The notes beneath the pieces were generated by a model that saw only the letters and a list, made by a program, of their open reading frames with translations, did no database searches and was not told the origin of the DNA. Position numbers and translations under genes: made by a program. From Anaerolineaceae bacterium (GTDB taxonomy: Bacteria > Chloroflexota > Anaerolineae > Anaerolineales > Villigracilaceae), in contig BQMV01000152.1 of the NCBI GenBank assembly GCA_022181005.1, positions 1-6,972 of the forward strand: 6,972 nucleotides of DNA, read 5' to 3'. Shown here one piece after another: positions 1 to 6,691 of the stretch (its first letter is position 1; each line of letters opens with the position of its first letter).

Positions 1-1
1 C

Positions 2-73
2 GTCGTTTCGCAGTTGGTGCGCTCTCCGGGCGTGGATGTCGAAGCGACGGTAGATCGCGCGACAGGGCGTTAG
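2..73 (+). CDS. rpoB: rpoB upstream in-frame fragment, ending at an internal TAG
   Basis: Read from position 2, this stretch encodes VVSQLVRSPGV followed by a short linker and ATGR, and then meets TAG at 71-73. VVSQL-RSPGV is the highly conserved part of the beta-subunit protrusion that lies directly before the IP-RGAW segment, which here is encoded from position 80 in the same frame. The fragment and the long open frame downstream are therefore one gene interrupted by a single stop codon, with only Leu and Ala codons between the TAG and the ATG at 80. The roughly first 130 residues of the protein lie outside the window. Two residues after PGV (Asp, Val) replace the aromatic or hydrophobic pair usual in the family. 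Sequence error, a genuine nonsense change, stop-codon reassignment and translation restart at 80 all remain possible. Confidence 0.8.
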   Translation, partial: VVSQLVRSPGVDVEATVDRATGR

Positions 74-79
74 CTTGCC

Positions 80-3000
80 ATGTCCAAACTGATTCCCGAT
101 CGCGGCGCGTGGATGGAATTCGAAACCCGCAAATCGGATTATATTATTTTGAAGTTCAATCGTAAGCGCACAGTGCCGATTACGGTATTTTTGCGCGCGA
201 TGGCGGCGGTGGACGATGGAACAAAAGATTCGCCGCTGAAACTCGGAACCGATGAAGAATTGATGTCGCTGTTTCAGGATGTGGACAATAATCCCGAACG
301 CATGTATATCGCTTCTACATTGAAGCAAGAACCCGAATGGGTCTTGACCGGCTCAATGACCATCGCTCAAGCCGCGTTGATTGAGTTTTTCAAGAAGATG
401 CGCCCGGGCGACCCCGCTACGCTGGACAACGCCCGTCAATTCCTTGAAGAGCAATTGTTCGATCAGCGCCATTACGATCTTGAGCGAGTGGGACGCTATA
501 AATTAAATCAAAAGCTCGACCTAGGCATTCCAATTCCGCATCGTACGGTGACAAAGAACGATGTGATTCGCCTATTACGCCGCATGATTCAGATCAACAA
601 CGGCGTCGAGCCGCCCGATGATATTGATCATCTCGGCAACCGCCGCGTGAAGACAGTGGGCGAGTTGATTCAAAATAAATTGCGCATCGGTTTGCGCCGT
701 ATGGAGCGCGTGATTAAGGAGCGCATGTCTATCCGCGACCAAGAGCAGTTGTCGCCGGTGACTTTGGTGAATATCCGCCCGGTGGTGGCGGCGTTGCGCG
801 AGTTCTTCGGTTCGTCGCAGCTTTCGCAATTTATGGATCAGACGAATCCGCTGGCTGAACTTCGTCACAAGCGAACCCTTTCAGCGCTGGGGCCGGGCGG
901 TCTGCGCCGCGAACGGGCGGGCTTCGATGTGCGCGACGTGCATCACTCGCATTATGGGCGCATCTGTCCGATCGAAACGCCTGAAGGACCGAACATCGGC
1001 TTGATCGGGCGTTTGGCTTCGTTTGCGCGCGTTAATGAATACGGCTTTATCGAAACGCCCTATCGCAAAGTTTTCCGCGTGATGGAAGCGGACGATGAAC
1101 GCTTGGTAGGGCGCACGCTGCGCGAGAAGATCGTTGATCCAAAGACAAACGAGATCGTTTATGAAGCGGGCGAAACGATTGACGGCAAAATGGCAAAACG
1201 ACTCGCCAAATTGAATGCGCCGGTGGCGATCGTTCCTTATGTTTCCGATCAATACGATTACCTTTCCGCCGATGCGGAGGATAAATATGTCATCGCGCAG
1301 GCGAATGCCCCGCTGACCGATAAGAGAGAATTTTTGCGCGACCGCGTTTCCAGCCGCTACCATTCCGGCTTTATCTTCTCGACGGCGGGCTCGGTAGATT
1401 ACATGGACGTCGCTCCGCACCAAGTGGTGGGCATCAGCGCCGCGCTTATCCCGTTCCTCGAACATGACGACGCAAATCGCGCGTTGATGGGCGCGAATAT
1501 GCAGACGCAGGCGGTCCCGCTGATTAGCCCGGAAGTTCCATTAGTTTCGACCGGTATGGAACATTACGCTGCTTTAGATTCGGGGCAGGTCGTCGTGGCA
1601 GAAGCCGATGGCGAAGTGACGTCGGTGACGGGGAATCTGATCACGGTCCGCGAACGAGGCGGAACGATGCACCCGTATCCGCTGCGCAAATATCAACGCT
1701 CCAATCAATCCACATGCATTGATCAACGCCCGGCGGTTGTTAAAGGACAAAAGGTTAAGAAAGGCGATATTATCGCCGATTCATCGTCTACCGAAGGCGG
1801 ACAATTGGCGTTGGGTCAAAATGCCGTGGTTGCTTTCCTTTCGTGGGAAGGCGGCAACTTTGAAGACGCGATCTTGATTTCTGAACGACTCGTACAAGAC
1901 GATCGCTTTACTTCCGTGCATATTGAGAAACATGAAGTTGAAGCGCGCGATACAAAACTAGGACCGGAAGAAATCACGCGAGACATTCCGAACGTGGGCG
2001 AAGATGCGATTAAAGATTTGGATGAGAATGGCATCATTCGCGTCGGCGCGGAAGTGGGACCGAACGATATCCTAGTGGGTAAGATCACGCCGAAGGGCGA
2101 GAAAGAACTCACGCCGGAGGAGCGTCTTTTGCGCGCTATCTTCGGCGAAAAATCGCGCGATGTGAAAGACACGTCGTTGCGGATGCCGCACGGCGAACGC
2201 GGCAAAGTCGTTGATGTAAAAGTATTTACTCGCGAAGAAAATTCCGACCTTTCCGCAGGCGTAGAGATGATGGTGCGCGTTTCTGTAGCGCAGCGCCGTA
2301 AATTGACTGCCGGCGACAAGATGGCGGGACGGCACGGCAATAAAGGCGTAGTTTCAAAGGTGGTTCCGGTGGAGGATATGCCCTTCCTGGAAGACGGCAC
2401 GCCGATTGATATGATCTTGAACCCGTTGGGCGTGCCCGGACGTATGAACATCGGGCAAGTGCTCGAAGTTCATCTAGGATGGGCGGCAAAGCGTTTAGGT
2501 TTTCGCGCGATTACGCCGGTGTTTGACGGCGCGACGGAATTGGAAATCGAAGCTGAGTTGGCGCGCGCATGGTTGGCGGACGAAGCTTGGAGAGCCGCCG
2601 CTTTGAAGGCTTGGGAATGGATCAAAGAAGAAGAATACGACCCCGAATCGATTCAAGACGACGACGAAGTTCGACGCTTGTACTTGGAAGAATGGCTGGG
2701 TGCGCGTAAATATGATGTGTACGATCTTGCCGACCCAAAATATGCGCGTTTGGCGACTGCCGCTGAATGGTTGCGCGATCAAGGTTACGACCCCGATACG
2801 ATCTTCCACCCTGAAGGCGTGAATCCGCGCGACCGCGACGCTTACGATAGCGCGGCGATCAACGCTTGTTTACGTTTGTGGATGGAAGCGAACGGTCAAA
2901 ACGGGCGCGTAGCGGAAGCGCGCTTAATGGAAGCGGCGCAAGAAGTTACTAATGCGACGGGCAGCCCTATGCCGATCTTGGGCAAACAGGTATTGCGCGA

Positions 3001-3496
3001 CGGTCAAACTGGCAAGCCGTACGATCAACCGGTGACGGTCGGCGTGATGACGGTGTTAAAATTGCATCACCTTGTTGAAGATAAAGTCCACGCTCGTTCG
3101 ACAGGTCCTTACAGTTTAGTGACTCAGCAGCCGCTGGGCGGTAAGGCGCAGTTTGGCGGTCAGCGCTTCGGCGAGATGGAAGTATGGGCATTGGAAGCGT
3201 ATGGCGCGGCGTATACCCTGCAAGAAATGCTCACGGTCAAGTCGGACGACGTGCAAGGTCGTGTGAACACTTACGAAGCGATCATTAAGGGCGAAGCGAT
3301 TGAAGAGCCGAGCATCCCGGCGTCGTTCCGCGTGTTGGTTAAGGAATTGCAATCGCTCGGGTTGGCGGTTGAAGCGGTCAATGAAGGCGGTGAAGTTGTT
3401 AAGTTTGGGAAAGATGAAGAAAAGCAACATCCGCCGCGCCTTGATACAGGTTTGCTCGGCATTGGAGACAGCGTTATCGGCAAGAAAAAATCTTGA
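80..3496 (+). CDS. rpoB: DNA-directed RNA polymerase subunit beta (main open part)
   Basis: This is the beta subunit of RNA polymerase, which forms one side of the active-site cleft with beta-prime in the cytoplasm. In order (residues numbered from the ATG at 80) one sees the end of the protrusion (IPDRGAW, about 5-11), the lobe (to about 170), the rifampicin region SSQLSQFMDQTNPLAELRHK (245-264) followed by RTLSALGPGG, then ICPIETPEGPNIGLI, the NFED motif (593-596), GDKMAGRHGNKG with the two conserved lysines at 747 and 755, and the C-terminal HARSTGPYSL and GGKAQFGGQRFGEMEVW blocks. A lineage-specific insertion lies at about residues 826-966. The ATG at 80 is not the native start: homologous sequence continues upstream through a TAG at 71-73. 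AGGG at 64-67 could act as a weak ribosome site for restart. The gene ends in TGA with an in-frame TAA four codons later, and it is not followed by rpoC. Confidence 0.97.
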   Translation: MSKLIPDRGAWMEFETRKSDYIILKFNRKRTVPITVFLRAMAAVDDGTKDSPLKLGTDEELMSLFQDVDNNPERMYIASTLKQEPEWVLTGSMTIAQAALIEFFKKMRPGDPATLDNARQFLEEQLFDQRHYDLERVGRYKLNQKLDLGIPIPHRTVTKNDVIRLLRRMIQINNGVEPPDDIDHLGNRRVKTVGELIQNKLRIGLRRMERVIKERMSIRDQEQLSPVTLVNIRPVVAALREFFGSSQLSQFMDQTNPLAELRHKRTLSALGPGGLRRERAGFDVRDVHHSHYGRICPIETPEGPNIGLIGRLASFARVNEYGFIETPYRKVFRVMEADDERLVGRTLREKIVDPKTNEIVYEAGETIDGKMAKRLAKLNAPVAIVPYVSDQYDYLSADAEDKYVIAQANAPLTDKREFLRDRVSSRYHSGFIFSTAGSVDYMDVAPHQVVGISAALIPFLEHDDANRALMGANMQTQAVPLISPEVPLVSTGMEHYAALDSGQVVVAEADGEVTSVTGNLITVRERGGTMHPYPLRKYQRSNQSTCIDQRPAVVKGQKVKKGDIIADSSSTEGGQLALGQNAVVAFLSWEGGNFEDAILISERLVQDDRFTSVHIEKHEVEARDTKLGPEEITRDIPNVGEDAIKDLDENGIIRVGAEVGPNDILVGKITPKGEKELTPEERLLRAIFGEKSRDVKDTSLRMPHGERGKVVDVKVFTREENSDLSAGVEMMVRVSVAQRRKLTAGDKMAGRHGNKGVVSKVVPVEDMPFLEDGTPIDMILNPLGVPGRMNIGQVLEVHLGWAAKRLGFRAITPVFDGATELEIEAELARAWLADEAWRAAALKAWEWIKEEEYDPESIQDDDEVRRLYLEEWLGARKYDVYDLADPKYARLATAAEWLRDQGYDPDTIFHPEGVNPRDRDAYDSAAINACLRLWMEANGQNGRVAEARLMEAAQEVTNATGSPMPILGKQVLRDGQTGKPYDQPVTVGVMTVLKLHHLVEDKVHARSTGPYSLVTQQPLGGKAQFGGQRFGEMEVWALEAYGAAYTLQEMLTVKSDDVQGRVNTYEAIIKGEAIEEPSIPASFRVLVKELQSLGLAVEAVNEGGEVVKFGKDEEKQHPPRLDTGLLGIGDSVIGKKKS
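2609..2833 (+). repeat. Three 25-residue repeats within the beta-subunit insertion
   Basis: Inside rpoB the motif [E][W][IL]-x4-Y-D-[PV]-x2-[IL] occurs three times: AWEWIKEEEYDPESI (residues 844-858), LEEWLGARKYDVYDL (869-883) and AAEWLRDQGYDPDTI (894-908). The copies start exactly 25 residues apart, so each repeat unit is 75 bases. E, W and the YD pair are invariant at the same register. The nucleotide sequences have diverged, so this is an old protein-level repeat rather than a recent duplication. It sits between the beta-core segments TPVFDGATE and LRDGQTGKPYD, which in most bacteria are separated by only a short linker. Role unknown; a surface-exposed helical module is my inference. Confidence 0.75.
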
Positions 3497-3522
3497 CGAT
3501 TATATTAAGAGCGTGATAGAAT
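3493..3522 (+). promoter_or_regulatory. Sigma-70-type promoter for the rpsL operon
   Basis: TTGACG at 3493-3498 and TAGAAT at 3517-3522 each differ from the consensus hexamers by one base and are separated by 18 bases. An A-rich stretch lies directly upstream at 3485-3491, as in UP elements. The -35 box overlaps the rpoB stop codon. Transcription would begin near G3531, giving a leader of about 130 bases before rpsL. This is a sequence match only. Confidence 0.6.
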
Positions 3523-3545
3523 TCCCCTCCGTTGCCGGTTAGAGA

Positions 3546-3564
3546 AGCGGCGATTGCACCCGCT
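3546..3564 (+). other. Small stem-loop in the rpsL leader
   Basis: AGCGG (3546-3550) is complementary to CCGCT (3560-3564) around a 9-base loop. It lies between the predicted transcription start and the terminator hairpin, and would be the first structure formed in the leader RNA. Five base pairs alone are weak evidence. Confidence 0.35.
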
Positions 3565-3575
3565 GAGCATGGCGC

Positions 3576-3603
3576 CACAAATGAGGCCATCGGTATCATT
3601 GTG
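3576..3603 (+). promoter_or_regulatory. Alternative hairpin that would exclude the terminator
   Basis: CACAAATGA (3576-3584) can pair with TCATTGTG (3596-3603) with a single bulged A, giving eight base pairs around an 11-base loop. It uses bases from both sides of the terminator stem, so the two folds cannot coexist. A further overlapping pairing, ATGGC (3569-3573) with GCCAT (3586-3590), also competes with the terminator 5' arm. This is the arrangement expected of an antiterminator, but overlapping short complementarities also arise by chance. Confidence 0.35.
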
Positions 3604-3616
3604 ATGGCCTCGTTTT
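3579..3616 (+). terminator. Intrinsic terminator between rpoB and rpsL
   Basis: GAGGCCATC (3583-3591) pairs perfectly with GATGGCCTC (3603-3611) around an 11-base loop, and the stem is followed by GTTTT (3612-3616). The A run before the stem (3579-3581) can pair with the T run, so the structure could also act on the other strand. It lies 86 bases after the rpoB stop. It is downstream of the predicted promoter at 3493-3522 and 49 bases before rpsL, so it could end rpoB transcripts and also attenuate transcripts from that promoter. Confidence 0.75.
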
Positions 3617-3649
3617 ACGCAAAAAATTATTTATAGAAAGAGAAAGATC

Positions 3650-3653
3650 GGAG
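3650..3653 (+). promoter_or_regulatory. Ribosome binding site of rpsL
   Basis: GGAG lies seven bases before the GTG at 3661. This supports GTG as the real start of rpsL, in agreement with the conserved S12 N-terminus PTINQ that follows it directly. Confidence 0.8.
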
Positions 3654-3660
3654 ACTGAAC

Positions 3661-4077
3661 GTGCCGACAATTAATCAAATTATTCGTAAAGGACGTAAGA
3701 ATCAACGGACGAAAAGCAAAGCGCCCGCCTTTCACTTCGTCTTGAACACGTATAAGCAGCGCCGCATTCGACAGGATAAAGGCTCGCCGCAAAAACGCGG
3801 AGTGTGCACGGTGGTGCGCACGATTACGCCGAAGAAACCTAACTCGGCGTTGCGTAAGATCGCGCGCGTGCGCCTTACGAACGGAATCGAAGTGACTGCG
3901 TACATCCCCGGTGAAAAGCACCAATTGCAGGAACACTCTGTAGTGTTGGTTCGCGGCGGCCGCGTGAAAGATTTGCCGGGCGTTCGTTACCATATTGTGC
4001 GCGGTTCTTTAGACACCACTGGGGTCGCCGACCGCAGGCAAGCGCGATCTAAATACGGCGCAAAGCGCCCTAAGTAA
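3661..4077 (+). CDS. rpsL: 30S ribosomal protein S12
   Basis: S12 sits at the decoding centre of the small ribosomal subunit and helps monitor codon-anticodon pairing. The 138-residue product starts with PTINQIIRKG and contains the invariant blocks PQKRGVCT (43-50), TPKKPNSALRK (56-66), EHSVVLVRGGRVKDLPGVRYH (91-111) and the C-terminal RSKYGAKRPK. The lysines at 58 and 103 match E. coli K42 and K87, the classic streptomycin-resistance positions, and are wild type. Asp104 matches the residue that is methylthiolated in some bacteria. A segment of about 14 residues between KAPAF and GSPQKRG is absent from E. coli S12 but resembles the longer form seen in Bacillus. Oddities are Lys86 and Gln88 in the loop PGEKHQLQ, where PGEGHNLQ is typical. 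It uses a GTG start and is the first gene of the str operon, 19 bases before rpsG. Confidence 0.98.
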   Translation: MPTINQIIRKGRKNQRTKSKAPAFHFVLNTYKQRRIRQDKGSPQKRGVCTVVRTITPKKPNSALRKIARVRLTNGIEVTAYIPGEKHQLQEHSVVLVRGGRVKDLPGVRYHIVRGSLDTTGVADRRQARSKYGAKRPK

Positions 4078-4096
4078 ACGATGGAGATAATGAAAG

Positions 4097-4564
4097 ATGC
4101 GTAGAGCGAAACCTGAAAAACGAGAAACCCTTCCCGACCCTCGCTATAACAGCGCCAACGTGCAGACGATGGTTCAGCATGTGTTGAAGAGCGGCAAGAA
4201 AAGCGTTGCGATTGGCTTGGTGTACGATGCAATGGATTTGATTAAGGAACGCACTGAGAAGAGCCCGTTGGAGGTCTTTGACGGCGCGCTGAAGAATGTA
4301 TCGCCAGCGATGGAAGTGCGCCCGCGGCGCGTAGGCGGGGCTACCTATCAGGTGCCGATGGAGGTATCCTCTGAGCGCCGCACGACGCTGGCGATCCGCT
4401 GGTTGCTTGGCGCGGCGCGCGAGCGCTCTGGTAAATCATTTTCCGATAAACTCGCCGGCGAATTGATTGATGCTTTTAATGAAACCGGGGCGGCGATCCG
4501 TAAGCGCGATGAAACACATAAAATGGCGGAAGCGAATCGAGCGTTTTCGCATTACCGTATTTAA
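4097..4564 (+). CDS. rpsG: 30S ribosomal protein S7
   Basis: S7 is a primary 16S rRNA-binding protein that starts assembly of the 30S head and lies near the exit-site tRNA. The 155 residues match the usual bacterial length. Family hallmarks are LPDPRYNS (12-19), the hairpin segment VRPRRVGGATYQVP (74-87), ERRTTLAIRWLL (93-104), ETGAAIRKRDETHKMAEANR (129-148) and the C-terminal FSHYR. GGAG at 4083-4086 lies ten bases before the ATG. The ATG at 4081 opens only a seven-codon frame ending in TAG, so it is not the start. In E. coli S7 represses its operon by binding the long rpsL-rpsG spacer; the spacer here is only 19 bases and has no room for that structure, so control is probably elsewhere. No unusual residues were noticed. 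Confidence 0.98.
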   Translation: MRRAKPEKRETLPDPRYNSANVQTMVQHVLKSGKKSVAIGLVYDAMDLIKERTEKSPLEVFDGALKNVSPAMEVRPRRVGGATYQVPMEVSSERRTTLAIRWLLGAARERSGKSFSDKLAGELIDAFNETGAAIRKRDETHKMAEANRAFSHYRI

Positions 4565-4599
4565 TTATTCTATACATAAGATAAGGCAACGACTAGAGA

Positions 4600-6675
4600 A
4601 TGGCTCGCACGCACCCGCTTGAAAAATATCGTAATATAGGAATTATCGCCCATATTGACGCCGGTAAAACGACTACGACCGAGCGTATTATGTTCTATAC
4701 CGGTAAGACGTATCGTCTCGGTTCAGTGGACGAGGGCAATACCGTAACCGATTGGATGGCGCAAGAACGCGAACGCGGCATTACGATCGTATCTGCCGCG
4801 GTATCGGCGGAATGGAAAGGCTATCAACTTAACCTGATCGATACGCCGGGACATATTGACTTCACCGCTGAAGTTCAACGTTCGTTGCGCGTACTGGACG
4901 GCGGCGTGGTCGTTTTCGACGCAGTGCAAGGCGTTGAACCTCAGAGTGAAACAGTTTGGCGCCAAGCGGATCGTTATCACGTTCCGCGCATCTGCTTTGT
5001 CAATAAGATGGATCGCGTCGGCTCGTCTTATGAGCGGACGATTGAAACGATTGTAGATCGCCTTGGCGCGAACCCGATAGCCATGCAAATTCCAATCGGA
5101 TTTGAATCGGCGTTTAAAGGCGCGGTTGATCTCCTGACGATGCAAGCGGTCGTTTGGGAAGACGACCTCGGCAAAGACCCGCACGTTATTGAAATTCCCG
5201 CAGACATGCGGAAAGATGCTGAGCAAGCCCGCGCAAAAATGGTGGAGAAGATCGCGGAACTCGACGATGAATTGACGATGAAATTCCTTGAGGGGCAAGA
5301 AATCAGCGTAGATGAACTGAAGACGGCGTTGCGCCGCGGCGTAATCGCCGTGAAAGCCGCGCCTGTCTTCTGCGGTTCCTCATTGAAAAACAAGGGCGTA
5401 CAGGTTTTACTGGACGCCGTTGTTGACTATTTGCCTTCTCCTGCCGACAAACCGACCGTTACCGTATCGGTTCCAGACGAACCTGAGAACACATTCGACA
5501 TCGCCGCGCAAGACGACAGCCCCTTGGGTGCGTTGGTGTTCAAGATCGTTACCGATCCCTATGTGGGCCGACTTGCCTATGTGCGCGTATACTCTGGCGT
5601 GTTGAGCCAGGGGCAAACCGTGCAAAATATGACGAAGCGCGGTAAGAAAGAACGAGTCGGGCGTTTGATCCGTATGCATGCCGACCGCCGCGAAGATGTC
5701 ACTGAGATTCGCGCCGGCGATATTGGTGCGGTGTTGGGTTTCAAAGAAAGTTTTACCGGCGATACGTTATGCGATACGAAAGCCTTTATTCTTGAAACAA
5801 TTTCCTTCCCAGAGCCGGTGATTTCGATCGCCGTTGAACCGAAGACGACGACCGACCAGGAAAAAATGGGGGAGGCGCTGCGCAAGTTATCCGAAGAAGA
5901 CCCAACATTGCAAGTAAGTTCCGATGAGGATTCCGGGCAAACCATCCTGCGCGGCATGGGCGAATTGCACCTTGATATTGTAGTAGACCGTTTGTTGCGC
6001 GAGTTTAAAGTGCAGGCGAATGTCGGGGCGCCGCGCGTGGCGTTCCGTGAATCGATCACGAAAGCGGTTAAGGAAGTCAATTACAAATACGCCAAGCAGT
6101 CCGGCGGCAAAGGTCAATACGGTCATGTTGTATTTTCCCTTGAACCGGGCGAACGTGGAAGCGGCGTGGTGTTTGAAAGTAAGATCGTTGGCGGCGCAAT
6201 TCCGAAAGAATACATTAATCCGATCGAAAAAGGCGTTCGCGAAGCGGCGGATGGCGGTGTGATCGCCGGCTATCCGGTTGTGGATGTGAAAGTCACCCTA
6301 TTCGACGGCTCTTTCCATGAAGTCGACTCGAGCGAGATGGCGTTTAAGATGGCGGCGATTTTGGGCTTCAAAGAAGGCGTGCAAAAAGGAAATCCAATTT
6401 TGCTTGAGCCGATGATGAAGGTCGAAGTCGTTGTGCCGGAAGAATATCTCGGCGACGTGATGGGACAGATCAACAGCCGCCGCGGCTTAATTCAAGGCAT
6501 GGAAGTCCGTTTAGGAAACGCTCAGGCTGTGCGCGCGATGGTGCCGCTGGCTGAGATGTTTGGTTATGCAACTCAGCTGCGTTCCGCTACGCAAGGGCGC
6601 GGCGTATTCAATATGGAATTTGACCACTATGCGCCTGTCGCAAAATCAGTGGCGGAAGAAATTTTAAAAGTTTAA
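4600..6675 (+). CDS. fusA: Translation elongation factor G
   Basis: EF-G is the GTPase that drives translocation of tRNA and mRNA on the ribosome and, with RRF, ribosome recycling. At 691 residues it has the full five-domain length. The G domain shows the P-loop AHIDAGKT (17-24), switch I RGITI (59-63), DTPGH (81-85, with the catalytic His85), NKMD (135-138) and GSSLK (259-263). Domain II covers about 300-395, domain III about 396-470, domain IV contains GGKGQYGH and the tip segment GSFHEVDSSE, and domain V runs to the C-terminus with GQINSRRG and LRSATQGRG. The switch I flank reads ITIVSAAVSAEW rather than the proteobacterial ITITSAATT, which I associate with Chloroflexota. It lies 35 bases after rpsG, with only a weak AAGG (4583-4586) 13 bases before the ATG, so it may depend partly on translation of rpsG. 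It is a standard EF-G rather than a TetO-type or EF-G2 paralogue. Confidence 0.98.
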   Translation: MARTHPLEKYRNIGIIAHIDAGKTTTTERIMFYTGKTYRLGSVDEGNTVTDWMAQERERGITIVSAAVSAEWKGYQLNLIDTPGHIDFTAEVQRSLRVLDGGVVVFDAVQGVEPQSETVWRQADRYHVPRICFVNKMDRVGSSYERTIETIVDRLGANPIAMQIPIGFESAFKGAVDLLTMQAVVWEDDLGKDPHVIEIPADMRKDAEQARAKMVEKIAELDDELTMKFLEGQEISVDELKTALRRGVIAVKAAPVFCGSSLKNKGVQVLLDAVVDYLPSPADKPTVTVSVPDEPENTFDIAAQDDSPLGALVFKIVTDPYVGRLAYVRVYSGVLSQGQTVQNMTKRGKKERVGRLIRMHADRREDVTEIRAGDIGAVLGFKESFTGDTLCDTKAFILETISFPEPVISIAVEPKTTTDQEKMGEALRKLSEEDPTLQVSSDEDSGQTILRGMGELHLDIVVDRLLREFKVQANVGAPRVAFRESITKAVKEVNYKYAKQSGGKGQYGHVVFSLEPGERGSGVVFESKIVGGAIPKEYINPIEKGVREAADGGVIAGYPVVDVKVTLFDGSFHEVDSSEMAFKMAAILGFKEGVQKGNPILLEPMMKVEVVVPEEYLGDVMGQINSRRGLIQGMEVRLGNAQAVRAMVPLAEMFGYATQLRSATQGRGVFNMEFDHYAPVAKSVAEEILKV

Positions 6676-6691
6676 TTTCGTTAATCATTAG

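Noticed and set aside
881..1465. A 194-codon open frame on the minus strand inside rpoB
   Set aside because: It is fully antisense to a strongly conserved part of rpoB, shows no recognisable domain, and long antisense frames are expected where codons such as GCG, CGC and GAA dominate.
1816..2451. A 211-codon open frame on the minus strand inside rpoB
   Set aside because: It overlies the NFED and GDKMAGRHGNKG core of the beta subunit. The product is a low-complexity Ser/Arg/Thr-rich translation with no family resemblance.
3494..3508. Read-through of the rpoB TGA as a recoded codon
   Set aside because: The protein already has a normal C-terminal extent at the TGA and read-through would add only four residues before TAA, so there is no sign that TGA is read as sense.
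3300..3542. An 80-codon plus-strand frame overlapping the end of rpoB and entering the spacer
   Set aside because: It lies in another frame of the conserved rpoB C-terminus and gives an Arg/Ser-rich translation typical of an out-of-frame reading. Only its last 15 codons are outside rpoB.
3569..3604. An 11-codon frame (ATG to TGA) across the leader hairpins, a possible leader peptide
   Set aside because: There is no Shine-Dalgarno sequence before it and no run of one regulatory amino acid, so nothing beyond its position supports translation.
4571..4577. TATACAT before fusA as a -10 box
   Set aside because: No plausible -35 hexamer lies 16-19 bases upstream, and the AT-rich 35-base gap gives such matches by chance. 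fusA is better explained as part of the operon.
4723..5298. A 191-codon open frame on the minus strand inside fusA
   Set aside because: It is antisense to the conserved EF-G GTPase domain, has no credible ribosome site that I could identify, and resembles no known protein.
6671..6690. TTAA-TTTCG-TTAA inverted repeat between fusA and tuf as a terminator
   Set aside because: The stem is only four A/T pairs with no T run after it, so it would not stop transcription. It probably reflects AT-rich spacer sequence.
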